In this document: piece by piece, positions 44,236 through 53,761 of the stretch
Numbering within the stretch: position 1 is the stretch's first letter
Layout: each line of letters starts with the position of its first letter
Origin: WS-2 sp036507005
GTDB lineage: Bacteria; Eisenbacteria; RBG-16-71-46
Length of the DNA: 64,000 bases
Assembly: GCA_036507005.1 (NCBI GenBank)
Contig: DASXQT010000009.1
Span: 1 to 64,000 of the forward strand
Direction of reading: 5' to 3'
Translations under genes and position numbers: made by a program
Notes under the pieces: generated by a model
Told to the model about the DNA's origin: nothing
The model's input: the letters and a program-made list of their open reading frames with translations, nothing else
The model's database searches: none

Positions 44236-46530
44236 ATGTCGTCCCGCCTGGACTCCGTCGCCCCGGTCAGACTCACGCTCCTGCTCGTCGCGCTCGCCGC
44301 CGGCGCGGCCCACGCCGATCGCACCGCAACCTACGTGCCGGGCAGCATCCGCTTCAGCCAGAACGTGACCCTGCGAGCGCCGGTCGCCACGCGCGACGGC
44401 GAGCCCAGCATTCGCGTGGACGTGCGCGGCAACTGCTACGTGGGCGGGATCCGCGGCGTGCCAGCGGGCGTCGACCTGTGGAGGTTCGACCTCAACCCTT
44501 CGAGCCCCACCTTCGATCCAGGCATGCAGAACGCCACCTACCTCGGCCAGCCGGACGCGTTCCTGCCGCAGGACCCCGAGAACCCCGAGGCCGGCGGCGC
44601 CGACGGCGGGGGGGACATCGACCTCTCGGCGAGCTTCCCGATCCATCCCGACTCCATTCCCGTGCTCACCATCACGAGTCTCGCGCTGGCGAACATCTCC
44701 TCGGCGGTCTCCCACGACCGCGGCGAGAACTTCGACCTCTCGCCCGCGACCGCGATCGCCCCGGCCGACGACCGCATGTGGAACGAGTCCACGGGCGAAA
44801 GCCGCGTCTACCTGTTCTACCGGGCGCCCATTCCGGCCACCGGGCTGTTCGTTCAGCGCTCCGACGACCACGGCGTGACCTACCTTTCGCCGGGCCTGGT
44901 GAGCCCGTCCGGAACCACGCCCGGCTACATCGACGTGGACCACGCGAGCGGGCGCGTCTACGTCTCCCACGCGAGCAGCACGCAGGGCCGGGTGTCGCGC
45001 TCCAGCGATGCCGGCATGACGTGGGCGACGGTCACCGTGGACGCCACCACCGGGCACGGCGCGCTGTTCGACGTGGTCAAGGTGGGGGACGACGGCACGG
45101 TGTACCTGGTGTGGTCGAACCAGCAGAACATCTGGCTCTCGCACTCGAGCGACGGCGGCGTCACCTGGGCGCAGAAGGCTCGGGTGAGCGACAACACGGT
45201 CTACAAGACCAACGTCATGCCCTGGCTCGAGGCGGGAAGCGGTGGGCGGGTGTGCGTCGTGTGGTACGCCTCGCCCAGCACGGTCAACAACGGCTCCGCC
45301 GACTGGGACGTGCTCTTCGCGCGCAGCGACGACGCCAACACCAACGCGCCCACGTTCGCGCAGCAGGTCATCAGCGACCACCGGATCCACGGCAGCAACG
45401 TGAGCCTCCAGGGGCTCGGGGGCGGCAACAACCGCAATCTGCTCGACTACTTCCAGGTGGCGCTCGACCCCCAGGGCGCGGCCGTGGTGGCGTTCACCGA
45501 CGACCACAACGACTTCGACGGCCACGTCTACGTGACGCGGCAGCTCGACGGCCCGAGCCAATACGCCGCCGCCAACGGCGACGGAACGGTCGCCTCCACG
45601 TGGCCGCCCCGGCTGCCGTTCCAGGATTTCAGTCTGCCGGAGGTCACCGACTTCCTCCACGACGCCACGACCGCGCTGCTCCAGCCGATCCCCGAGGACA
45701 ACCCGTTCGACATCCTGTGGATCGACTACGACTGCGAGGCCGGCCCCGACGGCCCGATGCTCGTGGCCACCATGAAGGTCTCGAGCCTCACGCAGATCCC
45801 GGCCGGCGTGGAGTGGCGGATCAACTTCAGTGCCGACGCCCCGGGCGGGCGGCCCGGCCGCCCCGGCCTCTCGGACCGCGGGCAGCAGTTCTTCCTGGAC
45901 GCCGGCTCGGACCCCAACTCGCTCCAGGCCTTCGCGTGGGGCACCGCGACGCGCTCGGACAGCGGCCACGTCAACTACCGCGCGCGTGGAGACTGCGACT
46001 TCGGCGAGTTCAACCAGGCCCAAGGCACCATCACCATGAAGGTGTCGCTCAGCAAGCTCGACGCGTTCGCGGACCCCGATCTCGGGCCCGGCACGGTCCT
46101 GAGCGGTCTGCGCGGCCAGACGCTCGAGTGGGGTTTCGAGGGGCCTCCCGGCAACCGCCATCCGTTCCGGGACCACACCCTCGGCGGGGGCACGTACACC
46201 ATTCCCGGCTGCGGCGTGGTGGACGTCCCGATGGAGGAGAGGACGGCCGAGCGCACGCGGTTCCTGGGACCGCCCGCGCCCAACCCGGCGGCGGTCGATG
46301 CCGCGGTCCAGTTCCAGGTGGCGCGGGCCGGGTTCGTCGAGCTCGCGGTGTTCGATCCCTCGGGACGCAGGGTGCGCACGCTCCAGGCGGGACCGCTGCC
46401 GCCCGGACGCCACACCCGGCGCTGGGACGGCCGCACGGACCGGTTCTCGGACGCGAAGCCGGGGCTCTACTTCTTCGTGCTCAACACGCCCGACGGCGTG
46501 CAGAGCGAGCGCGTGACGTGGCTCCGGTGA
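44236..46530 (+). CDS. Large secreted sialidase-fold protein with C-terminal sorting domain
   Basis: The 764-residue protein has a signal peptide (1 to about 28), then a BNR/sialidase-like propeller with Asp-box motifs such as RSSDAGMTW, HSSDGGVTW and QRSDDHGVTY, followed by a beta domain (about 505-670). The last 85 residues are a FlgD-Ig/type IX-like domain: PPAPNPAA, FDPSGRRVRTL, LPPGRHTRRWDGRTDRF and PGLYFFVLNT. Such tails are typical of surface proteins in FCB bacteria. No catalytic set is clear, so enzyme activity is open. GGAGGTGG precedes the ATG at 44236. It is the best taxonomic hint in the window. Confidence 0.8.
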   Translation: MSSRLDSVAPVRLTLLLVALAAGAAHADRTATYVPGSIRFSQNVTLRAPVATRDGEPSIRVDVRGNCYVGGIRGVPAGVDLWRFDLNPSSPTFDPGMQNATYLGQPDAFLPQDPENPEAGGADGGGDIDLSASFPIHPDSIPVLTITSLALANISSAVSHDRGENFDLSPATAIAPADDRMWNESTGESRVYLFYRAPIPATGLFVQRSDDHGVTYLSPGLVSPSGTTPGYIDVDHASGRVYVSHASSTQGRVSRSSDAGMTWATVTVDATTGHGALFDVVKVGDDGTVYLVWSNQQNIWLSHSSDGGVTWAQKARVSDNTVYKTNVMPWLEAGSGGRVCVVWYASPSTVNNGSADWDVLFARSDDANTNAPTFAQQVISDHRIHGSNVSLQGLGGGNNRNLLDYFQVALDPQGAAVVAFTDDHNDFDGHVYVTRQLDGPSQYAAANGDGTVASTWPPRLPFQDFSLPEVTDFLHDATTALLQPIPEDNPFDILWIDYDCEAGPDGPMLVATMKVSSLTQIPAGVEWRINFSADAPGGRPGRPGLSDRGQQFFLDAGSDPNSLQAFAWGTATRSDSGHVNYRARGDCDFGEFNQAQGTITMKVSLSKLDAFADPDLGPGTVLSGLRGQTLEWGFEGPPGNRHPFRDHTLGGGTYTIPGCGVVDVPMEERTAERTRFLGPPAPNPAAVDAAVQFQVARAGFVELAVFDPSGRRVRTLQAGPLPPGRHTRRWDGRTDRFSDAKPGLYFFVLNTPDGVQSERVTWLR

Positions 46531-46575
46531 CCGCGAAGGCGGTTGCGAAGCGGTGAAATGGCGATCCGGGCGGGG

Positions 46576-46613
46576 CGTGCCCGAATGCGCGGCGTTCGTG
46601 CGCCTCGGGCACG
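46576..46613 (+). terminator. Hairpin after the sialidase-fold gene
   Basis: CGTGCCCGA (46576-46584) pairs perfectly with TCGGGCACG (46605-46613) around a 20-nt loop that can itself pair. It lies 46 bases after the stop and separates this gene from the metal-efflux operon. No clear T tract follows. Confidence 0.45.
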
Positions 46614-46685
46614 TCAAGATTCCGTCATCGAATCCCGATAACCCGGCTTGCGTCACCTTCGGGAAAGGAGCACCGTAGAAGTCGC

Positions 46686-47087
46686 ATGAACGACAGCGCT
46701 AGAACCTTCGCGAGCTGGCTCCTCGTGGCGACGATGCTGGTCACCTCGCTCGGCCCGGCCGCCGGGTCGATCGAGTGCCTGCGGGGCATGAGCGAGAAGG
46801 GTCCCATGTGCCCCATGTGCCGGGGGCAGTCGCGCGCGCCCGTGAGCGGGCCTTCGATCCACGTGCAGTGCTGCCGATACGTGGCCGCCGATGCCGCTCC
46901 GACGCAGCTTGCGACCGCCCCCGCGGGCCACTCGCGTTTCCTTTCCGCCACATTCGCCGTCGCGCACATCGCCAGCGACGGCTCGAGCCCGGCTCCGAGC
47001 CGGCTGGCCTCGTGCCGCCCGGGCCACGATCGAGACGGCCCGCCGGCACCCTCCCCGCTCTACCTCTCCAACCTCCTCCGGCTCTAG
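46686..47087 (+). CDS. Small exported Cys-rich protein at the head of the metal-efflux operon
   Basis: The 133-residue protein starts with a signal peptide (MNDSARTFASWLLVATMLVTS, cleavage about AAGS). The mature part has ECLRGM, GPMCPMCRG (a CxxC with neighbouring Met) and QCCRYV, a Met/Cys-rich set suited to copper binding; the rest is low complexity. I know no named family. GGAAAGGAG lies before the ATG at 46686. It precedes the efflux genes by 123 bases on the same strand, so a periplasmic copper-sensing or buffering role is plausible but unproven. Confidence 0.65.
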   Translation: MNDSARTFASWLLVATMLVTSLGPAAGSIECLRGMSEKGPMCPMCRGQSRAPVSGPSIHVQCCRYVAADAAPTQLATAPAGHSRFLSATFAVAHIASDGSSPAPSRLASCRPGHDRDGPPAPSPLYLSNLLRL

Positions 47088-47210
47088 ACGAGAACCGCGG
47101 TCGTCCTTCGCCGGCTCGCTGAGCCGGCAAAGGAATCGCGACCGTGCCCGGCCCGCGCCCATTTCCGGCCGCGGGCGACTGCTCACCCGTCTTCGGGAGG
47201 TTCTCGTTCC

Positions 47211-48530
47211 ATGCTTCACGGTCGTCGCTGGAGGAAGCCAGGTCGGTCGATCGTTCTCGGGCTCTGGATGGTCCTGCTCGCCGCTCCATCCGCGCGCGCC
47301 GCCGCGCCCGCGGCGGAAGACTCCATCCCGCCCGATTCCACGCTCGGCCTCGAGTGGGTCGAGCGCGCGGCGCTCGCGCGCAATCCATCCCTGGCGGCGA
47401 TGCGTGAGGCGTGGCGAGAGGCCCGGGCCCGCGCCGATCAGGCCGGCGCGCTCGAGGATCCGATGCTCGACGCGATGGTGGCGCCGCGGAGCCTCGGCAG
47501 CAGCGCGGTCGATGCCGGTTACCGGATCGGGATCACGCAGCGCGTTCCGCTCTTCGGCCAGCGCGGCTTGCGCCGCCGGGCCGCGGTGGCCGAAGGCGAG
47601 GCCCTGGCCGGCGACGTCGCGACCGCGAGACTCGACCTGCTGCGCGACGTTCGCGACGCCTACTACGACTACTACAAGGTCTGCCGCGGCCAGGAGACCA
47701 ACCGCGAGCTGGCGGAGCTGATGCGCGGGTTCCGGAAGGTCGCCCTGGCCAAGTACGCGGCGGGAACGGTCGGGCAGACCGATCCGCTGCAGGCCGAGGC
47801 CGAGCTCGCGATGCTCGAGCATCAGCGGGTGGTGCTGGCGCAGCAGCGTCGCGTGATCGTCTCCCGCATGCGCGCGCTGCTCCACCTCTCGCAGCTCACG
47901 GTGCTGCCCGAGCCACCGCGCGAGCTGCCCCTGCCGGAGATGCCGGAGACCGGCGAATGGATGGACGTCCGGCTGAAGGCGGCTTGGCCGGAGCTCCAGG
48001 CCGCCGAGGCCCGGGTCCGGGCGGGCCGCGCGGAGCTCGCGCTCGCCCGCCGCGAGCGGCTTCCGGAGAGCGCGCTGGGCGTGGCGTACGACCGGGCCTG
48101 GAGCGAACCCGAGCTTCGCGCTTCGGTCGGCCTGTCGCTCAATCTGCCGCTCAACCTGGGCCGGCTCGGAGCGCGCGAGCGCGAGAAGGAGGCGGCACTG
48201 AGACGCGCCGAGGACGAGCGGCTCGCGATCCGCGACCGGATCGACCAGGCGATCGAGGAGGCGTCCGCGGCGTTCGGGGAAGGCATCCACGACGTGGGGA
48301 TCATGAGCGACGAGGTGGTCCCGGCGACCGAGCGCACCGTGCGTGCGATCCAGGCGGCGTACGAGGCGAACCGCAGCGACTTCCTCACCCTGCTGAACGC
48401 CACGCGCGATCTGGCACGGACGCGGCTCCAGCTCCACGAGGCGGTCGCCACGGCTCACCAGGCGCACGCCAGGCTCCTGCGGGCCCTCGCCACCGACGCG
48501 GCCCGCCCGGAGCAGGAGGAGGGACGATGA
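47211..48530 (+). CDS. TolC/CusC-family outer-membrane efflux channel
   Basis: The 439-residue protein has a signal peptide ending about SARA (residue 27). Two repeats of the OEP fold follow: long alpha-helical stretches rich in Ala, Arg and Glu and the family start LGLEWVERAALARNPSLAAMREAW. It should form the trimeric outer-membrane exit of a tripartite heavy-metal pump. The stop overlaps the next start (ATGATGA at 48527), so it is coupled to the adaptor gene. Confidence 0.88.
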   Translation: MLHGRRWRKPGRSIVLGLWMVLLAAPSARAAAPAAEDSIPPDSTLGLEWVERAALARNPSLAAMREAWREARARADQAGALEDPMLDAMVAPRSLGSSAVDAGYRIGITQRVPLFGQRGLRRRAAVAEGEALAGDVATARLDLLRDVRDAYYDYYKVCRGQETNRELAELMRGFRKVALAKYAAGTVGQTDPLQAEAELAMLEHQRVVLAQQRRVIVSRMRALLHLSQLTVLPEPPRELPLPEMPETGEWMDVRLKAAWPELQAAEARVRAGRAELALARRERLPESALGVAYDRAWSEPELRASVGLSLNLPLNLGRLGAREREKEAALRRAEDERLAIRDRIDQAIEEASAAFGEGIHDVGIMSDEVVPATERTVRAIQAAYEANRSDFLTLLNATRDLARTRLQLHEAVATAHQAHARLLRALATDAARPEQEEGR

Positions 48531-50080
48531 TGATTCGATGGCATCGAGGAGGCGCGGCGCTCTCGATCGCGCTGCTCGCGGCGGCGAGCCTGATCCTGAT
48601 CGCGTCCTGCCAGCCGCGCGGCGGCGCGGAAGGCGCAGACAGGACTCCCATGCAGGGCGTTGGAGAGCTGCAGATGGGCGTTGCGAGCACGCCCGACCCG
48701 CCGCGCGTGGGAGACAACGCGCTCTCGATCGCGGTGCGCGACGCCCAGGGCAAGCCGGTCCGCGGCGCGGCGGTGGACGCGATGATCAGCATGCCCGCGA
48801 TGGGCGCCATGCCCTACATGGAGAGCCGCGGCAAGGTCGAGGAAACGAAGCCCGGCATCTACCGCGCCGAGTACGGGCTCGCGATGAACGGCGAATGGGA
48901 CGTGAACATTCGCGTGCGGGCGAAGGGCGGCGCGACCGTGGAGGCCGCCTACCGCCTCAGCACCAGCACGCCCGGCCTGGCATTCGCGGGCGGCACGCCG
49001 GCGGCCGGCGGATCGGGGCAGAGCCTTTCCGACGAGCCCCAGGGCGGCTCGAATCACGAGCCGCCCGGCGGCGCGATGGAATCCGCCCCGGGCACGGTCC
49101 GGATCGACCCCGCGCGGCGGCAGGAGATCGGGATTCGCACCGCGCCGGCCCGGGTCATGGACCTTTCCACCATCGTGCGCGCGGCCGGGCGGGTGACCTA
49201 CGAGGAGACCCACCAGGCGGACGTGTCGCTCAAGTTCGCGGGCTGGGTGCGCGACATCCGCGTGGACTACGTGGGGCGGTCGGTCGAGGCGGGGGAGGTG
49301 CTGTTCACCGCCTACAGCCCCGAGCTGTGGTCCGCCCAGCAGGAGTTCATCGAGGCGCTGCGCGCCGGCCGGGACTCGGCCGCGCGCGCGCTCGGCGAGC
49401 CCACCACGGAGCTGGCCCGGGCGGCGCGCCGCAGGCTCGAGCTGTGGGACATCGCGCCCGAGCAGATCCGGCAGATCGCGCGCGAGGGCCGGCCGCGCGA
49501 GGCGCTGCCGATCGTGGCTCCGGGCTCCGGCGTGGTGGTCGAGAAGAACGTGGTGCGCGGAAGCGCGTTCACCCCGGGCCAGGTGCTCTACCGGATCGCG
49601 CCGCTCGACACTGCGTGGGTCATCGCCAACGTCTACCAGGTCGACCTGCCGCTGCTGCGCGTCGGGCTCCCGGCGACGCTGACCAATCCCTACCTGGACG
49701 AGAGCTCCCGCCACGGGCGGGTCGCGTTCATCTACCCCTCGCTCCAGGCGGAGACGCGCACCGGCCAGGTGCGGATCGAGGTCCCCAACCCGCGGCGCGA
49801 TCTCAAGCCCGAGATGTTCGTCAACGTGGAGCTGCAGATCCCCCGCGGCCGGCGGCTCGCGGTGCCCGAGAGCGCCGTGCTGCCCACCGGCGAGCGCCGC
49901 GTGGTGTTCGTCGACCTCGGCGACGGGCGCCTGGCGCCGCGCGAGGTGCGGCTCGGCGCCCGCGCCGGCGACTACTACGAGGTGCTCTCGGGGCTCGCGG
50001 AGGGCGACGTCGTCGTGACCTCGGGCAACTTCCTGGTGGCGGCGGAGTCGAAGCTCAGGTCCGCCAGTCAGAAATGGTAG
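48527..50080 (+). CDS. CusB-type periplasmic adaptor with an N-terminal FixH/YtkA-like domain
   Basis: The 517-residue protein has a lipoprotein signal ending LIASC. Residues about 40-145 form a FixH/YtkA-like beta domain with ISMPAMGAMPYMES, a Met-rich copper-type loop. After a Gly-rich linker the membrane-fusion-protein part begins (VRAAGRVTYEETHQADVSLKFAGWV), with barrel-sandwich and beta-barrel domains (IVAPGSGVVVEKNV, VIANVYQVDLPLL, GRVAFIYPSLQAETRTGQVRIEV). It links the RND pump to the TolC-like channel and probably gathers Cu(I)/Ag(I). The fused FixH-like domain is uncommon in CusB but known in related phyla. Confidence 0.88.
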   Translation: MMIRWHRGGAALSIALLAAASLILIASCQPRGGAEGADRTPMQGVGELQMGVASTPDPPRVGDNALSIAVRDAQGKPVRGAAVDAMISMPAMGAMPYMESRGKVEETKPGIYRAEYGLAMNGEWDVNIRVRAKGGATVEAAYRLSTSTPGLAFAGGTPAAGGSGQSLSDEPQGGSNHEPPGGAMESAPGTVRIDPARRQEIGIRTAPARVMDLSTIVRAAGRVTYEETHQADVSLKFAGWVRDIRVDYVGRSVEAGEVLFTAYSPELWSAQQEFIEALRAGRDSAARALGEPTTELARAARRRLELWDIAPEQIRQIAREGRPREALPIVAPGSGVVVEKNVVRGSAFTPGQVLYRIAPLDTAWVIANVYQVDLPLLRVGLPATLTNPYLDESSRHGRVAFIYPSLQAETRTGQVRIEVPNPRRDLKPEMFVNVELQIPRGRRLAVPESAVLPTGERRVVFVDLGDGRLAPREVRLGARAGDYYEVLSGLAEGDVVVTSGNFLVAAESKLRSASQKW

Positions 50081-50084
50081 GGCC

Positions 50085-53000
50085 GTGCCGATGATCGAGC
50101 GCCTGATCTCGTGGTGCGCGCGCAACCGCGTTCTGACGCTGGCCGGCGTGCTGATCGCGGCGGCGTTCGGCGTCACCAGCATGCTCCACACGCCGCTCGA
50201 CGCCATCCCCGACCTCTCGGACACGCAGGTGATCGTCTCGACGGAATGGCCGGGTCGCAGCCCCGACCTGGTCGAGGACCAGATCACCTATCCGATCGTC
50301 ACCGCCCTGCGCGCGGCGCCCGGCGTCCAGTACGTGCGCGGACTGTCGATGCTGGGAGACTCCTTCGTCTACGTGGTGTTCAAGGACGGCGTGGATCTCT
50401 ACTGGGCGCGCAGCCGCGTGCTCGAGTACCTGGCGTCGATTCGCGGCCGGCTCCCGGAGGGCGTCGACCCGACGCTCGGTCCCGACGCCACCGCCGTCGG
50501 CTGGGTGTTCGAGTACGCGCTGGTGGACACCACCGGCCGCAACGACCTGGCCCAGCTTCGCTCCTTCCAGGACTGGACGCTCCGCTACTGGCTGCAGGGC
50601 GTCGACGGCGTGGCCGAGGTGGCGTCGGTCGGCGGTTTCGTGCGCCAGTACCAAGTCGACCTCGATCCCGATCGCCTGCTCGCCTACAACGTGCCGATCG
50701 GGACGGTGGCCCAAGCCATCCGGCGCTCGAACAACGAGGTCGGCGGCGGCGTGCTCGAGGTGGCCGAGCACGAGAACGCGGTGCGTGGGCGCGGCTACAT
50801 CCGCGGCATCCCCGACCTCGAGAGCATCCCGGTCAAGCTCGGACCCGGGGGCGTCCCGGTTACGCTGCGCGACCTGGGCGAGGTGCACCTCGGCCCCGAG
50901 CAGCGCCGCGGGCTGGCCGAGCTCAACGGCCAGGGCGAGGTGGTCGGCGGCATCGTGATCATGCGTCAGCGCCAGAACGCGCTGCGGGTGATCGACGCCG
51001 TGAAGCGCAGGCTCGCGGAGGTGAAGTCGTCCCTGCCCCCCGGCGTCCAGGTGGTGGTGACCTACGACCGCTCGGAGCTGATCCACCGCGCCGTGGCGAC
51101 GCTGGGGCGCGAGCTGCTCGAGGAGATGCTGATCGTGAGCGCGGTGATCGTGTTCTTCCTGTTCCACTTCCGGAGCGCCCTGATCCCCATCCTCTCGCTC
51201 CCGATCGCGGTCGTGCTCGCGTTCATCCCCATGGCCCGCCAGGGCCTGACCGCGAACATCATGTCGCTCGGGGGCATCGCGGTCGCGATCGGGGCGATGG
51301 TGGACGCCTCGATCATCATGGTCGAGAACGTCCACAAGAAGCTCGAGGCGTGGGAGGCCGGCGGGAGGGAAGGCTCCCGCGAGGCGGCGATCGTCCACGG
51401 GCTCAGCGAGGTCGGCCGGCCGATCTTCTTCGCCCTGCTCGTCATCACGGTCTCGTTCCTGCCCATCTTCACCCTCGAGGCCACCGAGGGCCGGCTCTTC
51501 AAGCCCCTGGCCTTCACCAAGACCTACTCGATGGCCTTCGCGGCGCTGCTCGCCGTGACCCTGACGCCGGCGCTCGCGGCCTGGTTCGTCCGCGGGCGCA
51601 TCCGCGCCGAGCACGAGCACCCCGTGTCGCGCTTCCTGGTCCAGGCCTACGCGCCGGTGGTGCGGTTCGTGGTCCGGCGCCGGCGCTGGGTGGTGCTGGG
51701 CGCGATCCTGATGCTGCTCTCGACCCTCCCCGTGTTCCTCCTCCTCGGCAGCGAGTTCATGCCGCCGCTCAACGAAGGCACCCTGCTCTACATGCCCACC
51801 GCACCGCCGGGGATGTCGGACACCGAGGCCAGCACGGTCCTGCAGCAGATGGACCGCGAGCTTCGCCGGGTGCCCGAGGTCGGGACGGTGTTCGGCAAGA
51901 TCGGCCGGGCCCGGAGCGCCACCGATCCGGCGCCGCTCTCGATGGTCGAGACCGTGGTGTCGCTCAAGCCCGAGAGCGAGTGGCGCAAGGGGATGACGTG
52001 GGAGCGCCTGATCGGCGACATGGACCGGCGCCTGCGCTTTCCCGGGATGCCCAACCTCTGGTGGATGCCGATCCAGACCCGCAACGAGATGCTCGCCACC
52101 GGCGTGCGCAGCGCGGTCGGGGTCAAGGTGTTCGGCCCCAGCCTGGCCGGCATCGAGAGCGTGGCCGTGGCGGTGGAGGGCGCAGTCAAGGGCGTGCGCG
52201 GGACGCGGAGCGCGTACGCCGATCGCGTCACGGGCGGCTACTTCCTCGACTTCGACATCCGGCGCGACGAGGCCGCGCGCTACGGCCTCACCGTGGGCGA
52301 CGTGCAGGACGTGATCGAGTCCGCCATCGGCGGCATGGTCGTCACGCAGACCGTCGAGGGGCGCGAGCGCTACAGCGTGAGCGTGCGCTACGCGCGCGAG
52401 CTGCGGGACGATCCCGAGACGCTGGAGCGCGTCCTGGTCCCCACCCCGTCCGGGGCCCAGATCCCGATCGCCCAGGTCGCCGACATCCACTTCAACACCG
52501 GCGCCCCGATGATCCAGGACGAGGACGGGCAGCTCGTGGCGCTGGTGTCGATCGACGTGGCGGACCGGCCGCTCGCCGACTTCGTCCACGACGCCAAGCG
52601 CGCGGTGGCCGCGCGCGTGGCGCTCCCGCCCGGCTACCGGATCGACTGGGCGGGGCAGTTCAAGTACTACGAGCGCGCCCAGGCCCGGCTCGCGCTGGTC
52701 ATCCCGGTCACGCTGCTCATCGTCTTCGCCCTGCTCTTCTTCAATCTGCGGTCGGTCCCCGAGACCGCGATCGTGATGCTCGCGGTGCCGTTCTCCCTGA
52801 TCGGCGCGGTGTGGCTGGTGTGGCTGCTCCACTACAACCTGAGCGTCGCGGTCTGGGTGGGGATGATCGCGCTCGCCGGCCTCGACGCCGAAACCGGCAC
52901 GGTGATGCTGCTCTACCTCAATCTCGCCCACGCCGAACGCGAGAAGCGCGGCGCGCTGCGCGACCGCGGCGACCTCACCGAGGCCATCGTCGAAGGCGCC

Positions 53001-53273
53001 GCCCACCGCATCCGGCCCAAGATGATGACGGTGTGCGCGATCCTCTTCGGCCTCCTGCCCATCCTGTGGGGGCACGGCAGCGGGGCCGACGTCATGAAGC
53101 GCATCGCCGCCCCGATGGTGGGCGGCGTGATCACCTCGTTCGTGCTCGAGCTGCTCGTCTACCCCGCGATCTTCGCGTGGTGGAAGGGGCGCCGGCTGCC
53201 GAGCCCGACCCCGATGCCCGATGGTGCGCAGGCACCTCGAGCTCCACATCAGCTCACGGAGGCAACCTCATGA
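50085..53273 (+). CDS. cusA: CusA/CzcA-family RND heavy-metal efflux pump
   Basis: The 1062-residue protein has the RND layout: 12 membrane helices and two large periplasmic loops. Helix 4 carries AIGAMVDASIIMVENVHK, the signature of the Cu/Ag (HME4) subgroup, and NEMLATGVRSAVGVKVFG marks the CusA-type metal site loop. It exports monovalent copper or silver with proton antiport. The frame opens with GTG at 50085; the ATG at 50091 is equally possible. It follows the adaptor by four bases and overlaps the next gene's start. Confidence 0.92.
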   Translation: MPMIERLISWCARNRVLTLAGVLIAAAFGVTSMLHTPLDAIPDLSDTQVIVSTEWPGRSPDLVEDQITYPIVTALRAAPGVQYVRGLSMLGDSFVYVVFKDGVDLYWARSRVLEYLASIRGRLPEGVDPTLGPDATAVGWVFEYALVDTTGRNDLAQLRSFQDWTLRYWLQGVDGVAEVASVGGFVRQYQVDLDPDRLLAYNVPIGTVAQAIRRSNNEVGGGVLEVAEHENAVRGRGYIRGIPDLESIPVKLGPGGVPVTLRDLGEVHLGPEQRRGLAELNGQGEVVGGIVIMRQRQNALRVIDAVKRRLAEVKSSLPPGVQVVVTYDRSELIHRAVATLGRELLEEMLIVSAVIVFFLFHFRSALIPILSLPIAVVLAFIPMARQGLTANIMSLGGIAVAIGAMVDASIIMVENVHKKLEAWEAGGREGSREAAIVHGLSEVGRPIFFALLVITVSFLPIFTLEATEGRLFKPLAFTKTYSMAFAALLAVTLTPALAAWFVRGRIRAEHEHPVSRFLVQAYAPVVRFVVRRRRWVVLGAILMLLSTLPVFLLLGSEFMPPLNEGTLLYMPTAPPGMSDTEASTVLQQMDRELRRVPEVGTVFGKIGRARSATDPAPLSMVETVVSLKPESEWRKGMTWERLIGDMDRRLRFPGMPNLWWMPIQTRNEMLATGVRSAVGVKVFGPSLAGIESVAVAVEGAVKGVRGTRSAYADRVTGGYFLDFDIRRDEAARYGLTVGDVQDVIESAIGGMVVTQTVEGRERYSVSVRYARELRDDPETLERVLVPTPSGAQIPIAQVADIHFNTGAPMIQDEDGQLVALVSIDVADRPLADFVHDAKRAVAARVALPPGYRIDWAGQFKYYERAQARLALVIPVTLLIVFALLFFNLRSVPETAIVMLAVPFSLIGAVWLVWLLHYNLSVAVWVGMIALAGLDAETGTVMLLYLNLAHAEREKRGALRDRGDLTEAIVEGAAHRIRPKMMTVCAILFGLLPILWGHGSGADVMKRIAAPMVGGVITSFVLELLVYPAIFAWWKGRRLPSPTPMPDGAQAPRAPHQLTEATS

Positions 53274-53620
53274 GACTCCTGCCGATCGCCATCGCCTCGG
53301 CCGCGCTCGTGGCCGCGGCGGGATGCACCACGTCGCAGAAGTCATCGACCGGGCCCAGGGAGTACGCGATCGCCGTCACCGATCGTGGGTTCGAGCCGGC
53401 CCGCACCGTGATCCCGCGCGGCCAGGCCGTCACGCTCGTGCTGACCCGCAAGAGCGACCGGACGTGCGCGACGGAGATCCTCTTTCCCCGGCTCAACCAG
53501 CGCCACGAGCTTCCGCTCGATCAGCCGGTGCGGATCGAGATCGCGGCCGGGGCGGTGACGGATACCCTGGGCTACGCCTGCGGGATGAACATGCTGAGCG
53601 GCACGATCGTCGCCGAGTGA
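53270..53620 (+). CDS. Small lipoprotein with a cupredoxin-like domain
   Basis: The 116-residue protein has a lipobox ending AAAGC (Cys about 19) and a cupredoxin-like beta fold: ITVTDRGFEP-type start (here IAVTDRGFEPARTVIPRGQAVTL), RTCATEILFP and the C-terminal LGYACGMNMLSGTI, where Cys, Met and perhaps His ligands sit. It resembles the copper-binding EfeO/CusF-replacing partners found at the end of CusCBA operons. GGAGG lies seven bases before the ATG, and it overlaps the pump stop (ATGA). A periplasmic copper-carrier role is likely. Confidence 0.82.
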   Translation: MRLLPIAIASAALVAAAGCTTSQKSSTGPREYAIAVTDRGFEPARTVIPRGQAVTLVLTRKSDRTCATEILFPRLNQRHELPLDQPVRIEIAAGAVTDTLGYACGMNMLSGTIVAE

Positions 53621-53761
53621 GGCGGGCGGTGCCTGCGGGCGGCCCGCCCCGAGAACGGTCTCTCGCACACGCCGGTGCCCGTCGTTGTATCCTGTCCCGG
53701 CGATTGGCTGATCCACCGTCCCCGATGGACGGCGCTCCGGGAGAACGCGATCGAGCCCCCG

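Noticed and set aside
46686..47087. Calling the Cys-rich exported protein a CusF or metallothionein
   Set aside because: No CusF barrel pattern and too few, differently spaced cysteines for a metallothionein; left as unknown.
53380..53400. TTCGAG-containing stretch resembling a tRNA T-loop
   Set aside because: Lies within the cupredoxin coding region and no acceptor or anticodon stem can be built around it; no tRNA found in the window.
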